Assembly (NCBI GenBank): GCA_000320545.1
Contig: ADNK01003121.1
Coordinates: forward strand, 20,062-84,061
Source of the DNA: Bigelowiella natans CCMP2755
Lineage: Eukaryota; Cercozoa; Chlorarachniophyceae
Direction: 5' to 3'
DNA length: 64,000 nucleotides
The translations under genes were made by a program, and so were the position numbers. Under the pieces are notes generated by a model. The model ran no database searches, was not told the DNA's origin, and saw nothing but the letters and a program-made list of their open reading frames with translations. Within the stretch, counting starts at the first letter, position 1. Every line of letters begins with the position of its first letter. Shown here piece after piece: positions 1 to 13,146 of the stretch.

Positions 1-147
1 CGTGAGAATATAGTGTGTATACGTGTGTGTGTGTGTATGTGTGTGCAATTTTTACGAAGAAAGTGGGAAGCTGTACATTTACATTTCTATGCGCAATACT
101 GCTACTATTACCACTACTACTACTACTGCTGCTACTATTACTACTAC

Positions 148-466
148 TCCTCTATAATAATGGCCACCCACCGCTGCCGTTTCCAGAGAGACGAGAAGTT
201 CCTTGAACGATACTGCTCCGTCCTTTTCATGTGGTACACGGTTAGGTTTAATATGAGCAACATATGCTCTAAAACCTCTGCTTCTCTCAGGCATTGTCAC
301 TCTACGATAGACACTACCGCATCTTAAAACAACAACAACACCTTATTTTTGTCGTATTTTCGAACGAGATCCTCCAGGCCAACCTCTATAGCTTCGCTGC
401 ATTGCACGTAGATCACATCCACCAAACAAATCAAATCCGTCACACAGTAAGTTAAAACACACATGC
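148..466 (-). CDS. 3' exons of an unidentified protein gene that continues off the left edge
   Basis: Two minus-strand exons look coding. The upstream one (466 to 337) starts after a TAG acceptor and contains CLVDVIYVQCSEAIEVGLED. The next (301 to 148) contains RSRGFRAYVAHIKPNRVPHE and KELLVSLETAAV. They join in phase if the donor is the GT inside the GTTGTTGTT run at 336. The second exon ends at a GTAGTAG donor, so the gene must continue left of position 1. The peptide is a mix of hydrophobic and charged helices without a motif I can assign. The plus strand over the same bases gives only tandem-repeat translations (Tyr and Leu runs from CTA and TAC repeats). The 5' end is not resolved; bases 500-900 upstream hold no convincing exon. 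Being coding is inferred from composition and splice signals only. Confidence 0.45.
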
Positions 467-1127
467 CTATGAAAATTCGAAAGTTTCTGGGGCATCTGCT
501 GTAACGACAATATGGTATAATCCTCTGATATAATTTGGATTTCGATGATAAGAATGAGAGTGCACATGGTGTGATGATGGTAATGATGCTGATGGTGCCC
601 GTTGAAAATATTCCGTGCTTTTTCAAATCCTTCATATTTTGGATTTTTGGATGCATATCCCAAAATAAAACACGAAAAAAACCCAGAGGGGGGGATGGGG
701 CACGTACGTGTTGGAGATAACTCCGTTCCGATCTACGTCAATACTTCCAAACCAGGCCTAAAAAGGTTAATCAAATGTGTTAGGGTAGTTACTTCTTTGT
801 CAAATGTATAAATAACGGTACTGTAAGGGCTTCAAGCTCATCTTTGTCCCATTCGTGGGTAGAGTGAACGTGTTGCATTTTGTATCCTGGCAATAGATGT
901 CAACGCCCCAGCCAGCGGCAAGACGGCGTTTCCCGATTTTGAGCGCCTCTAGAAGATATGCTGTGCAACTAGGAAGGTATGGACGTCCCGATGAAGGAGC
1001 CAAGGAAGCAGCTCCAGAGGCCAAGTCGAAATTCAAGGGATTGATTCGGAGGGGAGGCGGAAGAGGACAACCGAGAGAACGAATCAAAGAGAGAAGCCAC
1101 AAATCAAGAAATGAAGCCGATATCTAG

Positions 1128-3100
1128 ATGACGACTTGGGTAAATCGGAATGTCGCAAGATATATGACGAACAGTTGGCATTTCTTCTCTGCGACATCAG
1201 TTGTACACTTATAAACAACTATCCCGGTTTGGTCCGAATTGTAACAGACGTTATTTTTTCAATTTTTCCTTGCGACAAGGAAATTTATCCTTTTATCGAA
1301 TTAATTGTGTCCATTTCGCTGGTAATCAACGAGTGAGTACTATCCCTTCCCGGCCCTCGTAAAGCCTCGTAAGGGACGCAGAAGGGGGAACGATCTTGGA
1401 GCTTCTTTCTCACTTCCAGAGAACAACATGAGCTTACCACGTAAGGAAAACACAAATAAGAACACAAAATTGTGTTGATGCTTTAGCGAGTCCTCATGTA
1501 AACCACTACTTTCTATGGTGCGAGTTGGCTTGTTGCTGTTCATCTTATCACACACACAAACACGCACAATGTTCTACTCGCAATCTGATCTTCATATGCT
1601 CGATTTGCTTAACTATGCAGGTATCGGCAGCATGAGACGTGCTGAGAGTCCAATCCCAGGGGTGAGAATGCCAATGAGTGAGGAGGAAAAACAACCCATT
1701 CTTTTCTCATGCTCTTCTTCTCTGAGAAGATGATTTATTTCTATGCCTCATCGATGTTCTCACTTTGTCTTCATTGCCACAACTCCTGCACCACCCCCGC
1801 CTTGCGAATCATTCTCTCAATAGGCTCGGAATTCATTGGGCAGAGTATCTTCTTTGCGACGATCTGGACTACAGTTACGTTGATATTTTCGCAAGTAACC
1901 CACCGTCTCTTGACAGTTGATACATCGTTTAATAGAATATCCAACTCTCCTCGAAGCTCTCCCAGGAGTTCTCCAAAGCTGACACCAAGGCGCCTTAGCC
2001 ATAACGTATGTGCTGGGGGGGGGGAGGAGACTTCGCCAGCTCTAATTTTTCTTCGAACTAATCAGCTAATTCATATCTTCTCGCGATTTTTATAACAAGT
2101 GCATACAAGCGTTGAAGGCAACGACGACGTTGATGTTGCTGCTACTAATGGCTTCTGCTTTTGCTCACATTTTCCGCATCTGCATTTTAGGTACGAATCG
2201 AAACGAACAGCCCTAGAATGAGCATGAGAGCGCTAAGAACATCGGTAACAACAACTACACTCTGTGATGAAAAAACGAGGATTGATATGTGAGATTGATT
2301 TATGTTAGTACCGCCACCCATAAATGCAAGAGAAGCCTATTCGCCCTGCAGAAACAGAATCCCCTCCCTATGCCTGCTCCCCTCCCCTCCCCTCTACCTG
2401 GATGGATTGATTGGTACTAACCACGGAAATATGATTAATCTCAGCCTCCCAGCGACTCAGCGCTACAGAAAGATGCAAAGAGGTATGATGATAGCCTCGA
2501 AGCGCCAATAAGCAGTGATTTTATCCCCTCCAACCAATCATTTCACCCAACGATGGCTATCGTACCCATATGTTGTTTTGTTTGCTCACCTCTGTTCCTC
2601 TCTCATCACAATGTAGCAGCGCAACTAATTCGCGACGAAGGGCGACCGAGAGGGCTCATAGCCTTCTGAGTCCTGGTGGGGGCAGGTATCTATCGTAGGC
2701 GTAGCAGTCTTCAAACATCGAATCAGCACTCTCGTTGCCTCCAAGATTCTGATGGAGAGATAAAAGCAATTTTACCATGCATCATTGATCTCTTCCTTCT
2801 TCGCAGATACAAGCCAGCCTCCCCGGCAAGAAGACTGTCAGAAAACACATCCTCTCAGTTTGGGTAATATGATACAGTACAATTCGACTTCGCATGTCAA
2901 GTGGAGGGGGGGGGGGGGGGAAGATGAGGGAGTGAGAGGAACAAGATGCGTCGAATCCGAGCCAAAGCTGTAGTAGTAGTTGTAGGTAGTAGTAGTAAGT
3001 AGGCCCCTCAATGGGAAAATGATCATCTTGATGCTGTTCCATTTATTTTAATAGGAAAATGTCGATTGGAGGGAACTCTGCCTCGAGGAGAAGGAGAGGT

Positions 3101-3142
<42 letters not shown>

Positions 3143-3360
3143 AGAATATGCATGCTAAGCTCAATAATATTGAGAATATGCATGCTAAGCTCAATAATAT
3201 ATTATATTTTTTAACCCTTGTGTTTCCCTATTATTTTGTAAATAACGCTATCCAATCTTATATTTTTTTTGGTACGTGACGCTATCTAGTCCTATATATG
3301 ATGTACCGTTCTTTCCCAATTCTCGTGACCATGATACTGTTAACACGCTAAAAGCTCCTA

Positions 3361-3394
<34 letters not shown>

Positions 3395-3419
3395 AAAGAG
3401 CAATTGTGTAGTAAGTCTA

Positions 3420-3460
<41 letters not shown>

Positions 3461-3613
3461 TGGGAGCGTATCCCTAATTTGCACGTAACGGTGTTGTTGA
3501 TAACCAAACTCAGGTCTCTTAGGTTCTCATTTAGCAGGTTGTATTATGATAACAACAAATACATGCACACGCGAGTTGTACGTGTGTGTTTAGGAATATG
3601 TGCAAGCCACATT

Positions 3614-3656
<43 letters not shown>

Positions 3657-4375
3657 TATTCCATTACAAACTATTTCGCCATGCATTGCGAGTATTAGCT
3701 TAATTGTTTCACATCACATCACTGCCATCGTTTCCACCCACCACCCACCCATCCGTGCATCCATCCATTATCCTTAGAGAGGGGCAGCAGCAACAGCCCT
3801 AAATCCAACACCAATTCCCGGAATAACTCTCCTGCAAGGAGTTCCTTCAACGTGCCTTCTAGGCTGCGCACAGGTATCATTCATTCCCATGCGCACTCGG
3901 CCGAAGCTAGGCACCTGCTTTGCCGTCTTTCTATCTTGAAGATTCAGCACACCCGACATGGCTGCTTTTTGCAAGGGCGGGTGCTAATAGCGACATGATT
4001 GCCCTTGCTGTTTTTGTTGTTTTTGTTGTTGTTGTTGCTGCTGCTGCTGCAAAGGCTCGCCTTCTGGATGGAGGAGTGATTCCCGTAAAGGTAAACAACC
4101 GAGGCCTTTGCTTAGAAAAATAAAACGAAACAGAATCACTCCCAAATGCACGTGTGGTTATCATAGAGATAGATGTACTCACGGCCTCCCCCTCGTTTGC
4201 CTCTGCTCCCCAAATTAAAACAGCCTCTCCTCACAAGAGAGCATCATCACCAGCTTCCTTCGGAAGGTCTGCAAGAGCTACTTTAGCTGTTCCAGGCCGC
4301 TCGAAAAGGGCCTCTTCCCCTGCGGCCTTGAAACGAAGTGCTTCCCCGGCTGCTTCAGGAAGTATTGAGAAATGA
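1128..4375 (+). CDS. Unidentified protein: helical N-terminal part and long Ser/Arg/Pro-rich disordered tail
   Basis: Phase-consistent exons are about 1571-1677, 1727-1894, 1917-2005, 2191-2244, 2445-2482, 2617-2685 and 2807-2863. A first block lies at 1128-1334, and the last exon is about 4167-4375, ending in TGA. The N-terminal exons encode hydrophobic helices, for example LAFLLCDISCTLINNYPGLV and LCLIDVLTLSSLPQLLHH. From 1917 on, the protein is low complexity and rich in SPR, SSP and RR pairs (SPRSSPRSSPKLTPRR; KRASSPAALKRSASPAAS), typical of a phosphorylated disordered tail such as in microtubule- or RNA-binding proteins. That role is inference, and I recognise no domain. Exons between 2864 and 4160 (for example 3777-3872, again SSNSPKSN-like) are probable but their phases were not settled. 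The start codon is unresolved; an ATG at 900 opens an Arg-rich frame that could be the first exon. The join 1894/1917 would require a 22-nt intron. Confidence 0.55.
3104..3203. repeat. (TA)n run followed by a 30-bp tandem duplication with inverted ends
   Basis: After a TA run (3104-3136), a 30-bp unit TATTGAGAATATGCATGCTA... ending CTCAATAA occurs twice without change (3138-3167 and 3168-3197). Each unit starts TTGAG and ends CTCAA, so each could fold into a hairpin. Confidence 0.9.
3361..3455. repeat. (CA)n and (TA)n microsatellites
   Basis: CA repeat at 3362-3392 and TA repeat at 3424-3453. Another TA run follows at 3620-3653. They lie in the intron-rich 3' half of the gene ending at 4375. 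Confidence 0.95.
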
Positions 4376-4781
4376 ATAGCAACATATGCAAGCGCTAATT
4401 TGTCCTCGTTTTATAATGCTAAGATGCATGCGTTTTCCGCCGCCTTCTCGCCTAGATTATCCCCCCCCCTCACTCCTCCTATGCATACGATCGTTTCGTT
4501 TTTTAACAGTTTCTCTTTTTAAATGCACAACTGCAGGGCCGGGGCCATTAAGGACAATGAGCCTCGGGTGAATCGATTATTCCATTCTATGTTATTTTAG
4601 TAGAAAGCGATTGAGGAAGCTCCGAGGAATGATATAATCCCTGCTATGATAGCTAGATAGTAGAGGGGAAAGAAGGGAATTTTGCTTGCCATGCCAACCT
4701 GTGCTCGTCATAGTTAATTTTGCTTCAAAGGACTTCCAGTTCTTTAAACCGGATTTCCGATATCATCATGAACTATAATAT

Positions 4782-4814
<33 letters not shown>

Positions 4815-5101
4815 TGCATCATTGAAGTCATTAGCATGCACATACTATCTAAAATTCCCTTAACTCACGGGCACTATTCGGGGTAAGTAACTTGAGGTAA
4901 CATTCTCTGTTGGGTTGATCTGTCTTCTAAGGAGCCGGATTATAAGAAAGGGGCAAGAAATGAATGGAGGGAAAACTCAACGGGTGACTGACTGCTGCTT
5001 TGCAGATCACCACATGCATGCCAAATGATCGTTGTAGTATTTTTCTTCCTGTGAAGTCATCATTCATTTCGCTAACAAAACGGTTTTCCTCAGATGTTCA
5101 G

Positions 5102-5545
5102 CCTGTCCCAGTTTAAGTACATTATCCATCAATATGAGAGGTGTGTAGTAGTAGCTGGATCTCCTTCCCCTCCCGGTTTCTAGACGTCGTCACCATCATC
5201 ATCGTCATCGCCATCGTCCTCTTCACCACCGTCACCATCCCTGTGGATTGATTGATATCCTAATCACGAATATAGTGAGCTCAAGACTGGAACAGATGGA
5301 ACTGTTACAGAGTAAACCTGCAAACAAATTGCTGATATGATTTGATGATGATGATAATGATGATGATGCAGCTATTAGAGAGACACACACGCACAAGCAC
5401 ACACACACGCACAAGCACACAGACGTTGTCTTTTGCCCGTCGCCGCCGCCGGCATTTCCTTTCTCTTCTTCTCATAAACTATTATTCAGGGATACGCTTA
5501 TTGAGATCCTAATGGCGTTCGGCATGGACCACCAAACAGCCTTGT

Positions 5546-5587
<42 letters not shown>

Positions 5588-6734
5588 ACTTGTAGCCGCC
5601 AATCAAGTGAATACTGCCAATAAGTTCAAAGCGAAGTGCAAACAATTAACGTCGATTCTCTCAGCGATCATCGCTAAATCTGGGTCGATTCCGTTAATGT
5701 TTCTTGCCGTCGGAGTATTGCGATGTTCCATCATGCCTTTACAGCCAACTTATTATAGTCTATCTTGAATTCTGCTGCACAGTGAGGAGGCGCATTATTT
5801 CTTCGAGGTCAACGACGTCACTAGCAGCGGCGTGGTGAGAACACAAACATCATATAACTTGTCACATCGGTCTAGTAGTTCATCAAGTACCGTCGGGTGT
5901 CCTCACGACGGACGCTGCTAGTTGGGCAAGCACATCGCAACGATTTGATTCCCCACCCGCTACAAAGGTTGACGTGGATGAGTTCTGCACCGAGTACGTG
6001 AAAAGACAGAATTTCAAGTACGTTGCCCCACCATCATGATTGCGTCGCATCATAACGATGAGGCGCGAAATGGCATGTCTTCGTCTATTCGAATGGCGTG
6101 CCTTAAAATAAGCAATATACACTCCCTAACATTTACACCACCGAAGCTCGATTTTCGTCATGTGGGGTGCACACGTTCCACACGCGCAAGTGTGATATTT
6201 GGATGGGAAAATGCACCTGTGGCCTTACTGTGATGATGAGCTGATGTTGCGCTGTACAGGCTGATCAATTGCATTCGCAAGAACTTCGTGCATATAGACG
6301 TGGATTCGAGCCATTCCATAGAGAAGGAGGTACTTAACTCCTAGTCACAACTTTGATAGATACCAATCGTCGCTGCTCTGTTGAAACCCCAAAGAGGGCA
6401 AGCATGGTCCTGCAGCCCGAGAATCGAATACATGTCCGGTCTTTTTTTCATCGGTCCATGAGCCCACCACGGATGGATTTGTTTTTATCTTTATCACAGG
6501 AGCTCATTCAAGTTTTGATGGGTGATACCGACTATAACTTCACTCATCACGAAGCCGTTGACCAGGTGGGTGCGGACGGCATAATATACACAAACTTGAG
6601 AGACAACAACCCTTCCCATTTCCTCTTTTATGCATTCTAGATGAAGTAGTTGTGTCGACAGTTTGGCAGGTTTTTCCTCCGCATCCCTGTTTGACTACAA
6701 AACACGCACGCACACGCACGCGAACACGAACACA

Positions 6735-6771
<37 letters not shown>

Positions 6772-7005
6772 GACTTGGCTCACCGATTGGGCTCGCTAAC
6801 TATGTATAGACTTAGCCAGGTGGCTCACTGCTGCTACCTTTGGATTCCCCCCACTGTTACTTTCTCTTCTGTGAAATATGTAGGTGAAGATGATTTTCAA
6901 GGAGGTTGACGAGAATGGCGATGGTACTATGTAGAATAGGTTACGTTTCCTCTGTTTACCATGCTAATTCAGTGGTATGTGCTCAGCTTCATCCGCAGTG
7001 GTGTT

Positions 7006-7044
<39 letters not shown>

Positions 7045-8118
7045 CGGTTGTCACGCATTATCGTGTGCATATCATTTATTTCGCACTATTTCTCCTTCAT
7101 CCTCTTCACTTGTTTCTTCTTCTTCTTCTTCTTCTTCTTCTTCTTCTTCTTCAGGAATGCTAACAATCGAAGAACTGGAGGACTGGTATGCTGCCGAGGC
7201 ACTGAGAGCAAGAAAGAAAAGAGAACAGGTAGCCCTCCGTCCCTCTCTAAGATGTTAACTCAAATTTGGCGCCTTCTTCGTAATGGCTGCACTCCAAAAT
7301 ATACGCGATTGCTGGCATGTATGTGCATGAATACTGGCGATTTGATTCGTGCACAAATCATAGGCAATATTAGCTCGAAGGCATTTCAGAATTGGACAAA
7401 AGTGTATGCAGGTGGACGCGCTTTATAGTTGCGGTGTACAAGTCGTAGTAGAGTGTGTGTGTAAGGGAAGAGAATAATGACACTGGTATTATTGGCGTGA
7501 AGGTCCCGTCTCTCGTTGATATATCCTCCTATTCATCTCTCCGCTTTATCTCGCTTTCTTATCTCCCCACCCCTTCCCCTTTATCTATCTCATTGTTCCT
7601 CTTCCTTCTGTACGTCATAACTACGTACGTGCACGCACCCAACACCCAACGCAAAGCACAAAGCACACAGAAAGAAAGATTCTTTCCTCGCAAGTTGCTT
7701 ATCCTCATACTATCGCTGCCTCCCTCCCCCTCCCTCCCTCTTTCAGCAAGTTCATAAGGAAAAGAAAGGAAGCCCCAAGGGTACTATCTAGCTCACTCCC
7801 TAAGAGAGATAGCAATGCTCTGTATTGAATTGAAAGCACATGAGATTGCAACCAAAAAGAACTGTTGTCAGCGATAGACTCGAATGCAGTTTCCGGTAAG
7901 AAATGCCGTTGGCTTTCTGATTTAGCCTCACGGCCGGTGGACTAAAAACTATCGATGTTTTCCGATGTTTTCCGTTCGTCTTGAAACGTTTATAATTTCG
8001 ATGAATGTATGCTGTTCAGATCTCATGAGGCAACAGACTTCACACGTTAGCAACCTACGACTCTTCACACGTTCTTTCTATCCGGTATGTATGTTCTAGT
8101 TGTTGTATTAGGATTTTC

Positions 8119-8156
<38 letters not shown>

Positions 8157-8377
8157 GTTTGTCTCCCATGTTAATGAAAACCGATTTATGATTAAAATGA
8201 AGAGGGCAGGAACCCGTCGTTTGAGTGTGTGCTGGCACCTATGTGGGTTGTATTGCATATTTTCCTTCCTTCTTCTTATTTTTCCAACTAGGTGGAAGAC
8301 ATCTCTGAAGAGCAGAAGGCAAGACAGTTGAAAGTAATCAGTCCCTCCCCCTGCCCTTTTATTCTCTTCTCTCTTTC

Positions 8378-8419
<42 letters not shown>

Positions 8420-8653
8420 CCTCCCCTCCATTGTGCTACTTCTGTACCAAATGTGGGGTGTAGCCACTTGAATATACCTGGCTATCACGCTTTTGAATGG
8501 CAGCATCTTCTAGTAGCATAGGCGCTGCTGGATTTACGATGATTTCTTGAGTTTCTCCTCATTGGTTATCTAATTTCATCAGCATGAGTTGGACATGATG
8601 AATCTCGATGACTTCGGAAATGCGAACACAGAAATCCCGGTATTTATGCAAAT

Positions 8654-8700
<47 letters not shown>

Positions 8701-8857
8701 GCCCCCCCTTTCTATGTACAGGTGTCTGGGTGTGTGCGCGCGCTCGTGTGTGTGGGGGGGGGGGGTGTGGAGGGAGAGGGTGGGAGGGTTAGCGTATTGG
8801 ATGAGAGTGTTCGTCGTCTACGCTTCTACCTTTTCTAAGCATTGAGCGTTTATTATA

Positions 8858-8890
<33 letters not shown>

Positions 8891-9834
8891 GATATATGCT
8901 ATTTATAAATCAGGTGATCATATCGATCTTCAAAAGAAACTACCCGGAAGTGCGCGAAAGCTTCCTTTACTATAGTTCGCTCGTATATGCCAACACGCCA
9001 GCGGAGGTCACTTACATCCAGAACACGCTCGCCTTTCAGCTACTCCGATGCGACATGATCATCACCGTTTGTTTCCAATCACATCGTGAACGTCTTTACA
9101 TCCTCGCTCACTTTTGAAGCTAATTCTCTCTCTTCATTCCACACGGCCTTCTTCCAGCGCGTTGCGGTTGATTGAAATACACCGATGTTTCTCTCATTTA
9201 TTTTCGTTTCCTCCCCTCTCCCGTTTGGTTCTATTATTCTTTGGGTGTTTGAAGGCGAATATCATCCACATGGACCAAATGAAGCATATGATGAAGGATG
9301 CAAAGCTTATGGTTAGAGCTAACGATCGCTAGCATTTCTTTCTCGCGACGGGCTTCCTTTTCCTTGCATAGTTTTCCTCCTCTATGCTATTTTCAGCAAT
9401 GTTCCTCCCCAAATGCTCGTGATGGCCGTGGACGCTCTTCATTTGTGTTGTGCTCTGTTTGCTATCATTTCAACCAAGGTCAAATCCTGGGATGTGGAGG
9501 AGGAGATTCTGACGTTGAAGAAGAGGCAAGGTATAGTCTAGTAGTGGTAGTAGTAGTAGCAGTAGCAGTAGTAGTAGTTGTTGTTGTAGCGTACAAGTCG
9601 TAGTGGAATAAGGAAGAGGAAGTAGAGCTGGTTTTATCAACCGTGTGAAGGAGAGGGGCGGACAGCACATCTTCGTAAGGATGACATAGCGGAGAGAATA
9701 GTTATCCTCTGAGCCTGACGAGAGTACTACTCATTTATTCGTCTCAGTGTCTTTGGGAGAAGCAGGGTCTTTCGGAGTTCATGGTCTATCACTCGACAAA
9801 ATTTTGCCTGTCTATGTGTTTTTAAGTAGTGTTG

Positions 9835-9881
<47 letters not shown>

Positions 9882-9910
9882 GTGTGTGTATGTGTGTTGT
9901 GTATGTGTAT

Positions 9911-9948
<38 letters not shown>

Positions 9949-11916
9949 AATGAGACACACAAAAACATCGAATAAATCCATCTGAATCGCAGTACATCCC
10001 GTACCGATCTAATCTCTCGATGTTGTCATAAAGGGGTGAATCGAGCTGGGTTCATGGAAGTTCTCGTAAGGTTGTTCCCCAACACTTTTTAGTGAAATGC
10101 GTGTTTTTGGAAAAGAAAGGCCGGGTTGTGATGATTGGTACCGAATTTTGTGGTTTGCGCACAGGGTCGCCGCCATGCACTCCAGAACTCTTTCCAAAGC
10201 GAAGTTGGACACCTCGGACTGGTACTGGACGAATACATAGCATTAAATGCCATAAGAAAGGAGATGACTTTGGAGTGTAGAGTCGAGGCCGAGAGTCCGC
10301 ATTAATAATAATAATACTCGGTGAAACAAAAATGGGATGAATACAAGCAAATTTGAGGGGGGGGCAATACAATAATGGTTTTTACTCCGCGACGCAAAGA
10401 GTAGTAGCAATACGCTCTGGTCGTTGCTTTGGCTTAGGAATCAAACAACAGCTCGTTAATAATAAATAGTATCCTCTTTTTTCTGTTTATCACGTTCTCC
10501 AAACTACCAGGCTACTAGAAATCCTACAGAAGCACCTTCGCGACAAGGTGCTAAAGCCGAGATGGCAGGAGTTCCAACTTCGGTATCGCTTGAGGCAAGA
10601 GGCAGTGCAAAAGGTATTTGCGTGGAAGTAGCAGTGTGCAGATAGGTGGATAGTTGTTGGGATATATATGAAAATGTATTTTTCCTTCTACGTGTATACA
10701 CGTGGTTGTCTCTTCCAGGTTTATACGAAATACATGGATAAACTTTGGCGTGTATACAACAAATACGCAATGAATGTCGGGATCGAAACCAAATTGGTAC
10801 ACTACCACCATTTGTCATTCATTGCCATTCTCTGCTGAAGCATCAAACCAAACGTGCATTGGCGTGATCTTCTGGGCAAACGCAATAAGGAATGAAGCTT
10901 TATTCGCATCCAAAACCGCCGTTTTTCCCCCCTAAGTAGAGGGCAGGATCACAACAGTCCCTTTGTTCAGTTTCGGCAGATTTTCACTTCCTCGTATCCG
11001 CATATGTAGGTGCATCCAATAAACACTACTGGTTTGTTTAAGCTTTTGAAGGTACTGGTTATTAGCTGATTTCACCTGATAATTGTCGATGTTTTGAGCG
11101 ATATGTCGTAAACTGGATCATTGAGATGTCACACAAGCTTGTTGTATTTTATGAAAACTTCCAAGTCCGATGCGAACGTGTAGATACTACGACACGAATT
11201 GCCAGTATTCAAAGATAACGATACATCATTTGACCGACAGGACTGTTTTCCAGAAGTCACATTTACCAAGAAGGATTTCGTCCATTGGTTCGTTCCAAAA
11301 CTATTCTTTCTTTCTCTGATTGTCACTTCCATTCTTTCCGTTTGAGAGATTACGTCTACATGCGCTAAAAATGCTCTTCAGTGAGATTGATTAATTCATG
11401 CTCTTCAGTCGCATTTTCCTTTCTCTTCTGATGTGGCCATTCGTTGTATTCTTTTTTTGCCAATATGTGATATTGTACCACCAGGTTTATGATGAGTCGG
11501 GAAGAGGCTACAGGCGATGGCGGAGCGCGAGAGTAAGTGTCTAAACTAATTTGACGGGCAATGGATTCGTTGACCTCGTCGTAGCAATTCGTAAATCGAC
11601 AACGTTGTAACCTCTACCCCTTGTTCAAATACTATGCTGCAGCCGGCGAAGTGGCAAGATCAATGGAGCAGATGTTTATTGGAACGAATTCTTGGAGGTC
11701 CTTGCCCGAATGGCCTTATACCATCATCCAAAGGTTGGTTTGTAGCGCAATAACGGCACAATTTTCGATCGTATCATTACCAGAGTACAATGGATATGTT
11801 GTTGCTTTCTATCTCAAAAACAACTTTCTTTCATTCAAAGTCAATATTTATTTGGTTTTCAGTCGACCATAGCAATCGCCCTCGAAGCCTTGCTCAGCAA
11901 AGGAAAACTCAAATAA
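5102..11916 (+). CDS. EF-hand calcium-binding protein with four EF-hands and a helical C-terminal half
   Basis: Exons: 5102-5140, 5276-5311, 5490-5543, 5783-5834, 5968-6018, about 6260-6329, 6500-6565, 6884-6923, 7155-7228, 7747-7780, about 8299-8333, 8583-8639, 8914-9066, 9255-9311, 9479-9530, about 9748-9781, 10165-10274, 10511-10613, 10719-10796, 11485-11532, about 11659-11733 and 11863-11916 (TAA). Four calcium-binding loops follow one another: KTGTDGTVTEDTL, EVNDVTSSGVVDVDEF, DVDSSHSIEKEEL and the canonical DENGDGMLTIEEL. The first two are degenerate in the acidic positions. After residue ~150 the protein is helical and charged (for example LWEKQGLSEFM, LGLVLDEYIALNAIRKEM, LRDKVLKPRWQEFQLRYRL) and closes with WNEFLEVLARMALYHHPK. 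That closing segment resembles short FxExLxRxA helices I associate with flagellar or cytoskeletal EF-hand proteins, so a cytoskeletal calcium sensor is a guess. The initiator lies upstream of 5102 and was not found. The joins at 6260 and 9748 are uncertain. Confidence 0.8.
7005..7154. repeat. (GT)n and (TTC)n microsatellites in an EF-hand gene intron
   Basis: GT repeat at 7010-7042 and a TTC repeat at 7119-7153. The TTC run ends in CAG at the acceptor of the exon starting at 7155, so it serves as the polypyrimidine tract. Confidence 0.95.
8110..8895. repeat. Cluster of (TA)n, (CT)n and (TA)n microsatellites
   Basis: TA run 8120-8152; CT run 8383-8415; CT run 8657-8693; TA run 8862-8888. All are in EF-hand gene introns. 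Confidence 0.95.
9838..9950. repeat. (CT)n followed by (GT)n
   Basis: CT run 9839-9879 and GT run 9919-9947, joined by TGTGTATGTGTAT-type sequence. Confidence 0.95.
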
Positions 11917-11919
11917 TTC

Positions 11920-13140
11920 CATAGTTTGCCTTGTCAGTGGTTATAGTCTCTTCGTCGTCGAAAAGTGTTGATATGTTGTGAATCGCTCTGCGTCACTGAT
12001 ATGACTTTCATTCTTGTGTTTAAGTGTCATGACTTTTTAACCAACATTCATGGATGTAGTGTACATGTGCATAGTTAAATATATGTTTGAAGTGCACAAA
12101 GTCGCATGTAAAAACATTCTGGGAAAAACCGCGATTGTCTTATTCGCTAGAACAATGTAGTTTTCTTGGCAAGCGCAGAAGCATAAAATAGTAAGCCCCC
12201 ATGCTGCCGCGGTAACCATGTTCCGCACAAATCTCGTAATGACATATTGCTCTAGCATAATAATGTGCACATTAAGCAATGCCACAGGGAACATCTTTCA
12301 TATGGTGGTGCGCCAAAACAGTAACAATACAACTGCTACTATCACTGCTACACCATGCACAACTACCTTTTTCCTACACAATACCCAATTATGATTGGCC
12401 ACCGCACTACCTAAAATAATAAAATCCAGCATTTCATTGCAACGCACACACGCTGCACCATTGCACCATGTATTTCATGTGATAGAGAAATCTATGACAA
12501 CACCATAATTAAGGGCATTTTAAAGCACATTATGCACAAATTGCATTTTGCACCATATATTCGTAGAGTGTGTTTATTTTTTGTACGTGCGATGCGTGCA
12601 CGCTAGCACGCATGTATGTGAAGCGTGCCCGCTTGGATTATATCCGTGCGGTGATGATAATGTCGCGAATGTGCGCATACTGATACCATGTGGTGTATGC
12701 TTTATTTTTTGCACAATTGAGACGGATGTTGTGCATTGGTGTGTTTGTTAATTTGTAAATGCTAGAGTTGTGCCCTGGCTAGTTCCACAATGGACAGATA
12801 GACATGCCAGTAGTCTCAGCAGATCATGATCGAGCTGCATGCAGCCATGCACATCTTAGCTTCGTCACTTAAAATGAAATTAACGGGAAACTATGTACTA
12901 AGGGCTCCAGTTTTCAAGTGTATGTTCTACCCAATGAGACTACACATCTGCATACACGTTGAATTTGTATCACACAAGAGCTACTGTAGGAAATATTTTA
13001 GTGAAAATGCTTACACACTAGTCTTATAAATGAACATAAGGTTTGTATTTCATCATAGAAATCTCTCTATATCCTGTTTCGGTTTCTTAGATTCTTATCT
13101 ATTTTTCTTTTCTTAGATCGCACTTAATGAAATGGACAAA
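11920..13140. other. Convergent intergenic spacer
   Basis: It lies between the EF-hand gene stop (11916, plus) and the CaaX-protein stop (13147, minus). No supported exon. AT-moderate sequence with GCATG/CATGC words and almost no microsatellites. Confidence 0.5.
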
Positions 13141-13146
13141 GAGTGT

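Noticed and set aside
13-300. Plus-strand ORFs at the left end with Tyr and Leu runs
   Set aside because: They are translations of (CTA)n/(TAC)n repeats, and the minus strand has a better exon.
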